From: Candidatus Alloscillospira gallinarum
GTDB lineage: Bacteria > Bacillota > Clostridia > Oscillospirales > Oscillospiraceae
Assembly (NCBI GenBank): GCA_904420055.1
Contig: CAJFTV010000116.1
Location: 1 to 13,805 of the forward strand
DNA: 13,805 bases
Direction of reading: 5' to 3'
Numbering within the stretch: the first letter of the stretch is position 1; each line of letters begins with the position of its first letter. The notes beneath the pieces are model-generated. The model did no database searches. It worked only from the letters and a program-made list of their open reading frames with translations, and was not told where the DNA came from. Both the position numbers and the translations under genes were made by a program. This document shows positions 1 through 6,906 of the stretch, piece by piece.

Positions 1-1190
1 ACCATGCCGGTGGCAAGGCCAATCTGGTTGCCGTATGAGCTGTAGCCCGCCGCGGCGGAGGTGACAATTGTGCGCTGAGGCAGCTTTCCGGGGAGCGTGT
101 CAGATATGGGAACCGTGGGGTCGGCTGCGCCTGTAACCCTCATCGCGGCATAGACGTAGCTCCTGCCGGAGAGAGGGTCGCGTATAGCGCCGCCGATACA
201 GGTGGCCGCACCGCCGAATGGCTCTATCTCAGTCGGGTGGTTGTGAGTTTCGTTTTTAAACAGCAGAAGCCAATCCTGGTCCTCACCGTCAACATTTACC
301 GTTATTTTTACAGTGCAGGCGTTAATTTCCTCTGACTCGTCCAGCTTTTGAAGTTTACCGGCGGCCTTCAGGCATTTTGCCGCGATGGTGCCAAGGTCCA
401 TGAGGCACACGGGCTTTGTGCGGCCGAGGGACTGCCTTGCAGCGAGATATTCGTCGTACGCAGCCTGTACCATAGGGTCCTCAAAGGATACGCTGTCGAT
501 AATGGTGTTAAAGGTGGTGTGACGGCAGTGGTCGGACCAGTATGTGTCTATCATCTTTATCTCGGTGATGGTGGGGTCGCGGCCCTCATCTTTAAAATAC
601 TCCTGACAGAAGTGAAGGTCACCGGTGTCCATGGCAAGGCCGTACTTTTCTATAAACTCCCCGAGGTTTTCCTCAGAGATTGCGGTAAATCCGTCAACTG
701 TGGCAACTGTCTCCGGAATATCATAATTTACCTCCAGAGTTTCGTATTCGCCGAGCTGTGCCAGACGGCTCTCCACCGGGTTTATCACGTGGTGCTGTAT
801 TTTTTCTATGTCAGTCTTTGAAAGGCTGCCGTAGAGAAGATATACCTTTGCTGTTTTGACTGTGGGCCGTTCCTTCTGGGAGATAATCTGTATGCACTGG
901 GCCGCGGAGTCTGCCCGCTGGTCAAACTGTCCGGGAAGGTACTCGACAGCAAATGCCGTGCAGCCGGCAGTGTCCAGCTTATCTGTGACAATGTCCAGCT
1001 GCGGCTCGGAAAAAACGGTTCCCACGCAGTAGTCAAAGAGCTCGCGGTCAATATTTTCCACATCGTACCGGTTTAAAAGGCGCAGATTGTCAAGTCCGTC
1101 AATACCCAGCAGGTTTTTTATATCCGATGCCAGAGCTTTGGCCTCCAGCGCAAGTTCATTTTTCTTTTCTACGTATATTCGGTAGACCAT
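1..1190 (-). CDS. purL: Phosphoribosylformylglycinamidine synthase, large single-chain form, N-terminal part (cut by window edge)
   Basis: This enzyme converts FGAR, ATP and glutamine to FGAM, the fourth step of purine synthesis, in the cytoplasm. I translated it by hand from ATG at 1188-1190: 396 codons stay open to the left edge, so the C-terminal part lies outside. The N-terminus (MVYRIYVEKKNELALEAKAL) with about 200 residues before the first synthase motif fits the large (about 1,250 aa) fused PurL rather than the small PurL of the PurS/PurQ/PurL complex. Diagnostic motifs are YWSDHCRHTTF (residues 217-227, the S-[DE]-H-C-R-H signature) and NETHNHPTEIEPFGGAA (313-329, ATP/FGAR-binding region), followed by GGAIRDPLSGR. 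An AGGGGG ribosome binding site lies about 8 nt upstream. It starts 35 nt after purD ends and is the last purine gene visible. The glutaminase domain cannot be seen. Confidence 0.95.
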   Translation of the reverse strand, partial: MVYRIYVEKKNELALEAKALASDIKNLLGIDGLDNLRLLNRYDVENIDRELFDYCVGTVFSEPQLDIVTDKLDTAGCTAFAVEYLPGQFDQRADSAAQCIQIISQKERPTVKTAKVYLLYGSLSKTDIEKIQHHVINPVESRLAQLGEYETLEVNYDIPETVATVDGFTAISEENLGEFIEKYGLAMDTGDLHFCQEYFKDEGRDPTITEIKMIDTYWSDHCRHTTFNTIIDSVSFEDPMVQAAYDEYLAARQSLGRTKPVCLMDLGTIAAKCLKAAGKLQKLDESEEINACTVKITVNVDGEDQDWLLLFKNETHNHPTEIEPFGGAATCIGGAIRDPLSGRSYVYAAMRVTGAADPTVPISDTLPGKLPQRTIVTSAAAGYSSYGNQIGLATGM

Positions 1191-1225
1191 TTATATGTCC
1201 CCCTGTTAATTATTGTATTTTGCGC

Positions 1226-2485
1226 TTATGCCTCAAGCGCCCTTTTGCCTATGTCCTTCCGGTAATAGGCATTTTCAAAATGTATGTTTTCCGCTGCACA
1301 ATAGGCGGCGTCAATGGCGTCCTTAAGAGTATCTCCGGTTGCAGTAACACCGAGAACGCGTCCACCGGAGGTGAGAAGCCTGCCGCTTTCAAGCTTTGCG
1401 CCCGCCACATATACCTGAGCGCCTATATTGTCAGGTATCGTTATTTCAAAACCGGTTTCATACTTCTTGGGGTATCCGCTGGAGGCCATTACAACGCAGC
1501 AGGCGGATTTGTTTTCAAACTCCACGGGGACCTCTGAAAGGCGCCCGTCCGTAACGGCCTGCATGATGTCGAACAGGTCGCTTTTTAAAAGGGGCAGAAC
1601 CACCTGTGTCTCCGGGTCACCGAAGCGGCAGTTGTACTCAATTACCTTTGGCCCGTCTGGGGTGAGCATGAGACCAAAATAAAGACAGCCCTTAAATGTG
1701 CGCCCCTCGGCGTTCATGGCATTGACTGTGGGAAGGAATATCTCCTCCATGCAGCGGCGCGCAATATCCGGCGTATAGTAGGGATTGGGGGCGATGGTGC
1801 CCATACCTCCGGTGTTGAGGCCCTGGTCCCCGTCAAGCGCCCGCTTGTGGTCCATTGAGGAGACCATTGGAACGATAGTCCTGCCGTCTGTAAAGGAGAG
1901 TACGGAGACCTCCGGCCCGGTCAGAAATTCCTCAATCACAATGTTTGCGCCGCTGTCGCCAAAGGCCCTGTCCTCCATCATGGATTTGACAGCAGCTCTG
2001 GCTTCCTCGCGCGTCTCGGCGATGATGACGCCTTTGCCCAAGGCGAGACCGTCGGCCTTTATAACTGTGGGAACCGGCGCAGTATCGAGATACTCAAGAG
2101 CCTTTTCCATATCGGAAAATGTCTCATATGCCGCTGTGGGAATACCGTATTTTTTCATGAGGTTTTTTGAAAATACCTTACTGCCCTCAATTATGGCCGC
2201 CTTTTTGTCCGGGCCGAAACAGGGAATACCGGCTTTTGAAAGCTCGTCAACCATGCCGAGGACGAGGGGGTCGTCAGGTGCCACAACGGCGTAGTCAATT
2301 TTGTTATCCAGGGCAAATTTCACGGCGCCGGGTATGTCCTTTGCGCCGATACCGGTGCAGACGGCGTCCGCGGATATTCCGCCGTTTCCCGGCAGGGCGT
2401 AGATTTCATTTACACGTCTGCTCTTTTTAAGGGCCTTTATTATGGCGTGTTCTCTGCCGCCGCCGCCTATGACCATTATTTTCAT
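1226..2485 (-). CDS. purD: Phosphoribosylamine--glycine ligase (GAR synthetase)
   Basis: Joins glycine to 5-phosphoribosylamine using ATP, the second step of purine synthesis. The 419-aa product has the usual length for the family. It starts MKIMVIGGGGREHA (GGGGREHA at 7-14, PGNGG at 32-36) and has the ATP-grasp core: VIKADGLALGKGV (141-153), GLNTGGMGTIAP (222-233) and EYNCRFGDPETQ (283-294), the last carrying metal and ATP ligands. The chosen ATG (2483-2485) is supported by homology, but its ribosome binding site is poor: the only AAGG lies about 14 nt upstream, inside the 3' arm of a predicted hairpin at 2495-2560. Translation may therefore depend on that structure. It is preceded by a 94-nt gap after purH and followed by purL after 35 nt, all in the same operon. 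Confidence 0.97.
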   Translation of the reverse strand: MKIMVIGGGGREHAIIKALKKSRRVNEIYALPGNGGISADAVCTGIGAKDIPGAVKFALDNKIDYAVVAPDDPLVLGMVDELSKAGIPCFGPDKKAAIIEGSKVFSKNLMKKYGIPTAAYETFSDMEKALEYLDTAPVPTVIKADGLALGKGVIIAETREEARAAVKSMMEDRAFGDSGANIVIEEFLTGPEVSVLSFTDGRTIVPMVSSMDHKRALDGDQGLNTGGMGTIAPNPYYTPDIARRCMEEIFLPTVNAMNAEGRTFKGCLYFGLMLTPDGPKVIEYNCRFGDPETQVVLPLLKSDLFDIMQAVTDGRLSEVPVEFENKSACCVVMASSGYPKKYETGFEITIPDNIGAQVYVAGAKLESGRLLTSGGRVLGVTATGDTLKDAIDAAYCAAENIHFENAYYRKDIGKRALEA

Positions 2486-2494
2486 AAAATTTCA

Positions 2495-2560
2495 CATCGC
2501 CTTTCCGGCTACAATGTATAAATCACGTGTTCCCCTTGCGTAGCCGTACAAGGCGTGATG
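2495..2560 (-). promoter_or_regulatory. Structured RNA element between purH and purD
   Basis: In the transcript orientation this gap folds into a long two-tier hairpin. The outer stem is CGCCTT (2550-2555) with AAGGCG (2498-2503), extended past a 2-nt bulge by CAT/ATG (2558-2560 with 2495-2497). The inner stem is GGCTAC (2540-2545) with GTAGCC (2507-2512). The tiers are separated by a small asymmetric internal loop, and a 27-nt apical loop contains CACGTG. The 3' arm holds the only AAGG ribosome binding site candidate for purD and ends 9 nt before its ATG. There is no U-tract, so it is not an ordinary terminator. A 'purD RNA motif' has been described from comparative genomics, as I recall it, but I cannot tell from memory whether this is a member. 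A role in purD translation is inference. Confidence 0.55.
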
Positions 2561-2579
2561 CAAAATTTCAAAAGACGGC

Positions 2580-3758
2580 TCAGTGGTGGAAAAGCCGCAT
2601 ACCCGTAAATGCCATAACCATGCCGAACTTGTCGCAGGTCTCAATAACCTGACTGTCCCTCACGGAGCCGCCGGGCTGGGCAACGAAGCTCACGCCGCTT
2701 TTTTTCGCCCGTTCGATGTTGTCTCCGAACGGGAAAAATGCGTCGCTTCCCAGGCTTGTACCCGTTATACTGTCAAGTAAAGCGCGCTTTTCCTCACGCG
2801 AGAGGGCGCGGGGCTTCTCGGTAAAGAGTGACTGCCAGTCTGCCAGCACGTCCTCCGGGTTGTCGGAGATGTAGACGTCTATTGCGTTGTCGCGCTCTGC
2901 CCGGCCGATTTCCGATTTAAACGGGAGGTTTAAAACCGCCTCACTCTGTCTGAGATACCAGTTGTCGGCCTTTGAGCCTGCAAGCCGTGTGCAGTGAATG
3001 CGGGACTGCTGACCGGCTCCTACGCCGATTGCCTGACCGTCTCTGGCAAAGCACACTGAGTTTGACTGTGTGTATTTAAGGGTGATAAGCGCCACTATAA
3101 GGTCGTCTGCCGCGCTCTCCGGCAGGTCCTTATTTTTTGTGACGATATTTTTTAAAAGTTCCCGATTTATCTCAAAATTGTTTCGGCCCTGCTTGAAGGT
3201 TATGCCGAAAACCTGCTTTGTCTCCTCAGGCTGGGGTACATAGTCCCTGTCAATTTTAATTATGTTATAAGCGCCCTTTTTCTTGGAGGAGAGTATCTCC
3301 AGCGCACGGGTGGTGAAATCAGGGGCGATAATGCCGTCGGAAACCTCTCTTTTTATGATGGAGGCCGTCACCTCGTCACATGTGCCGGACAGAGCAATCC
3401 AATCGCCGAAGCTGCTCATTCTGTCTGTACCGCGGGCGCGGGCATAGGCGCATGCCATGGGGCTGTCGTCAAGACCGGGGATATCGTCTACAAAGCAGGC
3501 GCGCTTAAGCTCCTCCGGAAGCCTGCGGCCGATGGCGGCCGACGTGGGGCTCACGTGCTTGAAGCTTGTGGCGGCGTCGCAGCCGAGAGCTGCGGAGAGC
3601 TCATGGACGAGCTGCCAGCTGTTCATGGCGTCTAAAAGGTTTATGTAGCCGGGACGGCCCGAAAGTATTTCAAATGGGAGCTCGCCGCCGTCCTCCATGT
3701 ATACCTTTGCGGGTTTTTGATTGGGGTTACAGCCGTATTTCAGTTCAAATTCGCGCAT
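2580..3758 (-). CDS. purH: AICAR formyltransferase, single-domain (PurH without the cyclohydrolase domain)
   Basis: Transfers a formyl group from 10-formyl-THF to AICAR (ZMP), giving FAICAR, the penultimate step to IMP. At 392 aa it is about 120 residues shorter than bifunctional PurH (about 510-520 aa). It lacks the N-terminal MGS-like IMP cyclohydrolase domain and begins directly in the transformylase part: LKYGCNPNQKPA (6-17), SFKHVSPTSAA (65-75, with the catalytic Lys-His pair at 67-68), KYTQSNSVCFARDGQ (228-242), GAGQQSRIHCTRLAG (247-261) and SDAFFPFGDN near the end. ATG at 3756-3758 has GGAG 8 nt upstream. The separate PurO-type gene just upstream should supply the missing activity. Its substrate ZMP is also the ligand of the riboswitch heading this operon. 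Because the enzyme is single-domain, the symbol purH is used loosely. Confidence 0.95.
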   Translation of the reverse strand: MREFELKYGCNPNQKPAKVYMEDGGELPFEILSGRPGYINLLDAMNSWQLVHELSAALGCDAATSFKHVSPTSAAIGRRLPEELKRACFVDDIPGLDDSPMACAYARARGTDRMSSFGDWIALSGTCDEVTASIIKREVSDGIIAPDFTTRALEILSSKKKGAYNIIKIDRDYVPQPEETKQVFGITFKQGRNNFEINRELLKNIVTKNKDLPESAADDLIVALITLKYTQSNSVCFARDGQAIGVGAGQQSRIHCTRLAGSKADNWYLRQSEAVLNLPFKSEIGRAERDNAIDVYISDNPEDVLADWQSLFTEKPRALSREEKRALLDSITGTSLGSDAFFPFGDNIERAKKSGVSFVAQPGGSVRDSQVIETCDKFGMVMAFTGMRLFHH

Positions 3759-3764
3759 TGTAAA

Positions 3765-3779
3765 TCTCCATTCTGCCGC
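3765..3779 (-). repeat. 15-nt leader repeat, copy in front of purH
   Basis: The 15-nt string GCGGCAGAATGGAGA (minus strand) contains the purH ribosome binding site GGAG and is identical to the sequence at 6789-6803 in front of purE. The sequences diverge on both sides. It may reflect duplication of a translation leader within the operon, shared regulation, or chance around a ribosome binding site. Confidence 0.5.
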
Positions 3780-3892
3780 ACAGGTGAATTTTATACCGGG
3801 GCTTCCCTGGCGGCGGCGGGAAAGTGCCGGAAAAGGGTACAGGCTGCTTTGAAAGTCTGTCCATTACTTATTTCAGTAGTCAAAACACTGTT

Positions 3893-3919
3893 TGTTCCGC
3901 ACTGAATTAAAGCGGAACA
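3893..3919 (-). other. Intercistronic hairpin after the IMP cyclohydrolase gene
   Basis: A perfect 8-bp stem, TGTTCCGC (3912-3919 in transcript sense) with GCGGAACA (3893-3900), closes an 11-nt loop starting 3 nt after the PurO stop codon. No U-run follows, so it should not terminate efficiently. It sits in a 163-nt gap before purH, unusually wide for this tightly packed operon. An RNA processing or 3'-end protection stem is the likeliest role. I recognise no known riboswitch core in the rest of the gap (3759-3892). Confidence 0.45.
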
Positions 3920-3921
3920 CG

Positions 3922-4626
3922 TCAGTCGCCAAGGTTTTTGTTAAAGATAACCCGGTCTGTCTCTCCTCCGCCGAGGGGTACGCGGCATGCGTAGAGAGAT
4001 ACCTTGTTGTCGGGGTTTAAGCTGTCCCATACACGGCGGGCAAAGCTGTCTATGTCGCCGTCAACAGAGATGAGACGCGGTTCCCCGGCAAAGGAGGGAA
4101 GGGGATTGCCGTCGCCCATGTACGTGCTTATAAAGTGACCGAAGCCGGGGAGGGGATTGTCAAAGCTGAAAAAGTTCCGGCAGCAGCAATTGGGGTCGCC
4201 GTTAAAGCTCTTGAGGATTGACAGCTCATAACTGCCGTTTTCGTAAACGACGCCTGAAATCCTGGGGGTATAGTTTGGTGCGTCAGGCTCAAATTCCCGC
4301 GGGCGGAGGGCGCAGCGCAGGCCGTGCCCCTCTTTAAATGTAGCTGTAATGTTCTCTGTCTGGTCGCCGTTTGTGACGATGGCCCTGCCGCCGGAAAAGC
4401 GCACGGGGTGGTAGATAATAAGGCTTGGGTCCGTCATTTTTGCGGGGTCGTGTGCCTGAGTTTTAATTCCGTCCTCTGTGGGGACAAAAACCCTGTTTCT
4501 GCTGTTTTCGCTGCGGCCCATTATAAAATATACGATATATGTGTCGCCGCCGGCATTTTTACCGAGGATTATTCCGCGGCCGGGGTAGGGGTTGCCGGAG
4601 AGTATTTCAAAAATATTTTCAGCCAT
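3922..4626 (-). CDS. purO: IMP cyclohydrolase, archaeal PurO-type family
   Basis: Predicted to close the ring of FAICAR to IMP, the last step of de novo purine synthesis. The 234-aa product resembles the IMP_cyclohyd (PurO) family first characterised in methanogenic archaea, not the MGS-like domain of bacterial PurH. It shows NPYPGRGIILG (12-22), YFIMGRSENSRNRVF (33-47), and a late FISTYMGDGNPLPSF segment. No signal peptide or membrane segment is seen. The assignment rests on family resemblance plus context: the neighbouring purH lacks exactly this activity. The ATG overlaps the purN stop by 8 nt (ATGGCTGA), with GAGGAG 9 nt upstream inside purN, which points to translational coupling. Bacterial members of the family are less studied than archaeal PurO, so activity is inferred. 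Confidence 0.88.
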   Translation of the reverse strand: MAENIFEILSGNPYPGRGIILGKNAGGDTYIVYFIMGRSENSRNRVFVPTEDGIKTQAHDPAKMTDPSLIIYHPVRFSGGRAIVTNGDQTENITATFKEGHGLRCALRPREFEPDAPNYTPRISGVVYENGSYELSILKSFNGDPNCCCRNFFSFDNPLPGFGHFISTYMGDGNPLPSFAGEPRLISVDGDIDSFARRVWDSLNPDNKVSLYACRVPLGGGETDRVIFNKNLGD

Positions 4627-5221
4627 TTTTTCTGCTCCTCACTATAGATTTTGCCACTGCCTCCGCCGCTTTGGGGAGGAGCTTCCACTCCGCCTGCTCC
4701 ATGACACGGCGCTGCAGCGTTTCAGGGGTGTCGTTTTTACGAATATTTACCGCTTTTTGGGCGATAATCCTGCCGCCGTCCGGCACCTCGTTCACAAAAT
4801 GCACTGTGGCGCCTGTCACCTTTACGCCGTACTGGAGCGCCGCCTCATGTACGCGGAGGCCGTAAAAGCCCTTCCCGCAGAAAGAGGGGATAAGGGAGGG
4901 GTGGACGTTTATTATCCTCTCGGGATAATTTTTCGTGAAATCCGCGCTGAGTATGGACATAAATCCGGCAAGAATAATCAGGTCGATGCCGTTTTCCTCA
5001 ATTATCTGTGAGAGCCTGTCCTCAAAGTCCGGAACGCCGGACTTGACGACATAGGTCTTTATACCTGCGTTTTCCGCCCGTTTTAGGGCGAAAGCGCCGG
5101 GATTATTTGATATTACGGCGGCAATTTCCCCGTTTTTTAAAACGGTGCCCTGGGCGTCAATAAGTGCCTGGAGGTTTGTCCCGCCGCCGGACACCAGGAC
5201 GGCTATTTTTGCCTTCAGCAA
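4619..5221 (-). CDS. purN: Phosphoribosylglycinamide formyltransferase (10-formyl-THF dependent GART)
   Basis: Formylates GAR to FGAR using 10-formyltetrahydrofolate, the third purine step. The 200-aa product has typical length. Motifs: VLVSGGGTNLQAL (8-20, phosphate binding), LIILAGFMSIL (81-91), and INVHPSLIPSF (104-114), which carries the catalytic Asn-105 and His-107; Asp-148 in EVPDGG matches the third catalytic residue. The start is a TTG at 5219-5221 that overlaps the purM stop (TTGCTGA), with GAGGG about 10 nt upstream. No ATG or GTG gives a full-length product, so TTG is favoured. The 3' end overlaps the PurO gene by 8 nt. These overlaps indicate coupled translation of purM, purN and purO. 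Confidence 0.96.
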   Translation of the reverse strand: MLKAKIAVLVSGGGTNLQALIDAQGTVLKNGEIAAVISNNPGAFALKRAENAGIKTYVVKSGVPDFEDRLSQIIEENGIDLIILAGFMSILSADFTKNYPERIINVHPSLIPSFCGKGFYGLRVHEAALQYGVKVTGATVHFVNEVPDGGRIIAQKAVNIRKNDTPETLQRRVMEQAEWKLLPKAAEAVAKSIVRSRKNG

Positions 5222-6249
5222 AGCTCTACACCCTCGCCTTCTGTAACTTCGCCCATTATGTATGCGTTCTCGCCGGAGGCGATGAGGGATTTTACCGCCT
5301 CGTCCGCTTTGTCGGGAGAGACAATAATGCTCATACCAACACCCATGTTGTAGGTGTTGAACATGTCGTGCTGGGGAATATTTCCCGCCTTTGCCAGAAG
5401 GTCAAATATGGGCGGGGTGTTGAGCTTCTTGATTTCAATCCTGACGCCGCAGCCCTCCGGCAGACTACGTGGAATGTTCTCGTAAAATCCGCCGCCGGTT
5501 ATATGTGACACCGATTTTATACCGACATTTTGAATGAGCTCAAGAAGCGGCTTCACATATATTCTGGTGGGCGTTAAAAGCGCTTCTCCAAGTGTAGTGC
5601 CAAGCTCGGAAATGTGTTCATTTAAATCGCGGTTTTCGACGTCAAACGCCCGCCGCACAAGTGAGTAGCCGTTTGAGTGCAAGCCGGAGGAGGCCAGGGC
5701 GATAACGGCGTCTCCCGGGCGGACAAGGTTTTTGTCCAGTACGCGGCTCTTGTCCACAATACCCACGGAAAAGCCGGCGAGGTCATACTCGTCCTCCGGC
5801 ATCATGCCGGGGTGCTCTGCCGTCTCGCCGCCAATAAGGGCGCAGCCCGCCTGCACGCAGCCCTCCGCCACGCCGGCCACGATTGAGGCAATTTTTTCAG
5901 GAATATTTTTGCCGCAGGCGATATAGTCCAGGAAGAACAGGGGACGTGCGCCGCAGCAAATTATGTCGTTTACGCACATGGCAACACAGTCAATTCCTAT
6001 TGTGTCATGCTTGTCCATTAAAAATGCAATTTTCAGCTTTGTGCCCACGCCGTCGGTGCCGGAGACGAGCACGGGGTCTGCTATGCTTTTTGTGTCGAGG
6101 GAAAAAAGCCCGCCAAAGCCGCCGATATCCTCCAGTGTGCCGGGAATCATCGTGCGGGCCACGTGCTTTTTCATGAGTTCCACAGACTTGTAGCCGGCGG
6201 TTATATCCACACCGGCGGAGGCGTAGCTGTCAGATTTTGAGTTTATCAT
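5215..6249 (-). CDS. purM: Phosphoribosylformylglycinamidine cyclo-ligase (AIR synthetase)
   Basis: ATP-dependent ring closure of FGAM to AIR, the fifth purine step. The 344-aa product (from ATG at 6247-6249) matches the family length. Motifs: SYASAGVDITAGYK (8-21), GTDGVGTKLK (64-73), MCVNDIICCGARPLFFLDY (91-109), and LIGGETAEHPGMM (138-150), the ATP-binding glycine-rich part of the PurM fold. A TTG 18 nt further upstream would add six residues, but AAAGGA lies 9 nt before the chosen ATG and homologues begin near here. It follows purE by 39 nt and its stop overlaps the purN start by 7 nt. Confidence 0.97.
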   Translation of the reverse strand: MINSKSDSYASAGVDITAGYKSVELMKKHVARTMIPGTLEDIGGFGGLFSLDTKSIADPVLVSGTDGVGTKLKIAFLMDKHDTIGIDCVAMCVNDIICCGARPLFFLDYIACGKNIPEKIASIVAGVAEGCVQAGCALIGGETAEHPGMMPEDEYDLAGFSVGIVDKSRVLDKNLVRPGDAVIALASSGLHSNGYSLVRRAFDVENRDLNEHISELGTTLGEALLTPTRIYVKPLLELIQNVGIKSVSHITGGGFYENIPRSLPEGCGVRIEIKKLNTPPIFDLLAKAGNIPQHDMFNTYNMGVGMSIIVSPDKADEAVKSLIASGENAYIMGEVTEGEGVELC

Positions 6250-6288
6250 ACGGACACGTCCTTTCAATTACGTACTGCACAATTCAAA

Positions 6289-6780
6289 TTATTTTAGCTT
6301 TTCGTTGAGGTCGCGGTCCTTTTTGAGGACTTTTTCAGCATTTGCGGCTCTGGCCTGTGTAAGCTTTTCGGCCAGCGCGTCGTCAGATACGGCGATAATT
6401 TCCATGGCAAGCCAGGCAGAATTTGCCGCACCGTCAACTGCCACAGTGGCAACGGGTATGCCGGAGGGCATCTGCACAGTGGATAAAAGCGCGTCCATTC
6501 CGCCGAAGGCCTTAGAGCTTATTGGAATTCCTATGACGGGGAGCGTGGTGTTTGCTGCGATTGCCCCGGCAAGATGGGCTGCCATTCCCGCCGCGGCGAT
6601 TATTGCGCCGAAACCGTTTTTACGGGCGTTTTCTGAAAACTCCTTTGCCTGCAGGGGAGTGCGGTGTGCGGAAAAAACATGGGCCTCGAAGGGAACTCCA
6701 TACTCATTCAGAACGTCAAACGCTTTCTCAACGGTGGGAAGGTCACTGTCGCTGCCCATAATGATAGCTACTTTTTTCAT
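6289..6780 (-). CDS. purE: N5-carboxyaminoimidazole ribonucleotide mutase (class I PurE)
   Basis: Moves the carboxyl group of N5-CAIR to give CAIR, the sixth step of purine synthesis. The 163-aa product has GSDSD (9-13), SAHRTP (37-42), AAGMAAHL (63-70) and a SSKAFGGMDALLSTVQMPSG segment (88-107), the standard bacterial class I set. I chose the ATG at 6778-6780 because homologues begin at MKKVAIIMGSDSD and GGAG lies about 9 nt upstream. An in-frame TTG at 6813 would add 11 unconserved residues behind a GGAGGAG that is partly buried in a hairpin. It is the first gene of the purine operon, about 205 nt from the likely transcript start. purK, which normally supplies N5-CAIR for class I enzymes, is not in the window. 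Confidence 0.97.
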   Translation of the reverse strand: MKKVAIIMGSDSDLPTVEKAFDVLNEYGVPFEAHVFSAHRTPLQAKEFSENARKNGFGAIIAAAGMAAHLAGAIAANTTLPVIGIPISSKAFGGMDALLSTVQMPSGIPVATVAVDGAANSAWLAMEIIAVSDDALAEKLTQARAANAEKVLKKDRDLNEKLK

Positions 6781-6788
6781 ATCTGTAT

Positions 6789-6803
6789 TCTCCATTCTGC
6801 CGC
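6789..6803 (-). repeat. 15-nt leader repeat, copy in front of purE
   Basis: Identical to 3765-3779 in front of purH (GCGGCAGAATGGAGA on the minus strand). It includes the purE ribosome binding site. See the other copy for interpretation. Confidence 0.5.
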
Positions 6804-6817
6804 CGCATGTCAAACGT

Positions 6818-6850
6818 TAAAATCTCCTCCGGCGGCAGGCGGAGATTTTA
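6818..6850 (-). promoter_or_regulatory. Second leader hairpin upstream of purE
   Basis: A perfect 10-bp stem pairs TAAAATCTCC (6841-6850 in transcript sense) with GGAGATTTTA (6818-6827), extended past one mismatch by two G-C pairs, with a GC-rich loop. It lies between the riboswitch terminator and the purE ribosome binding site and buries half of a GGAGGAG motif (6824-6830). Only a U4 run within the stem follows, so terminator activity is uncertain. It could shield an upstream alternative start (TTG at 6813), act as a 5' stabiliser of processed mRNA, or be a weak second terminator. Confidence 0.5.
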
Positions 6851-6860
6851 CGTGTATACT

Positions 6861-6906
6861 AAAAAAATACGGACATACCAGTCCCTTTTAACGGATTGAT
6901 ATGCCC
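6861..6906 (-). terminator. Riboswitch-controlled intrinsic terminator of the pur operon
   Basis: In transcript sense the 5' arm GGGCATATCA (6897-6906) pairs over 10 bp, with two G-U pairs, with TGGTATGTCC (6871-6880). This is followed by GTATTTTTTT (6861-6870), a clear U-tract. The 5' arm shares GGGCA (6902-6906) with the 3' strand of the ZTP aptamer, so the two structures exclude each other. The expected logic is that ligand-bound aptamer blocks the terminator and lets transcription reach purE. Confidence 0.9.

Noticed and set aside
348..821. Plus-strand frame of 157 codons at the left end
   Set aside because: The minus strand encodes PurL with its signature motifs across this whole stretch, so this is an antisense shadow.
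806..1063. Minus-strand 85-codon frame inside purL
   Set aside because: It is a different frame from the continuous PurL frame 1-1190, which has family motifs and a ribosome binding site.
6743..6808. Out-of-frame 21-codon ORF (ATG at 6808) overlapping the purE start, a possible leader peptide
   Set aside because: Its nearest ribosome binding site (GGAGGAG) is 15 nt away and partly paired, the peptide shows no codon bias suggestive of attenuation, and the riboswitch already explains control.
6305..6820. 171-codon plus-strand open frame across purE
   Set aside because: It lies opposite purE, whose motifs are unambiguous, and its Ala/Ser-rich product reflects the complement of purE codons. The same applies to 1785-2294, 4592-5011, 13131-13529 and similar frames.
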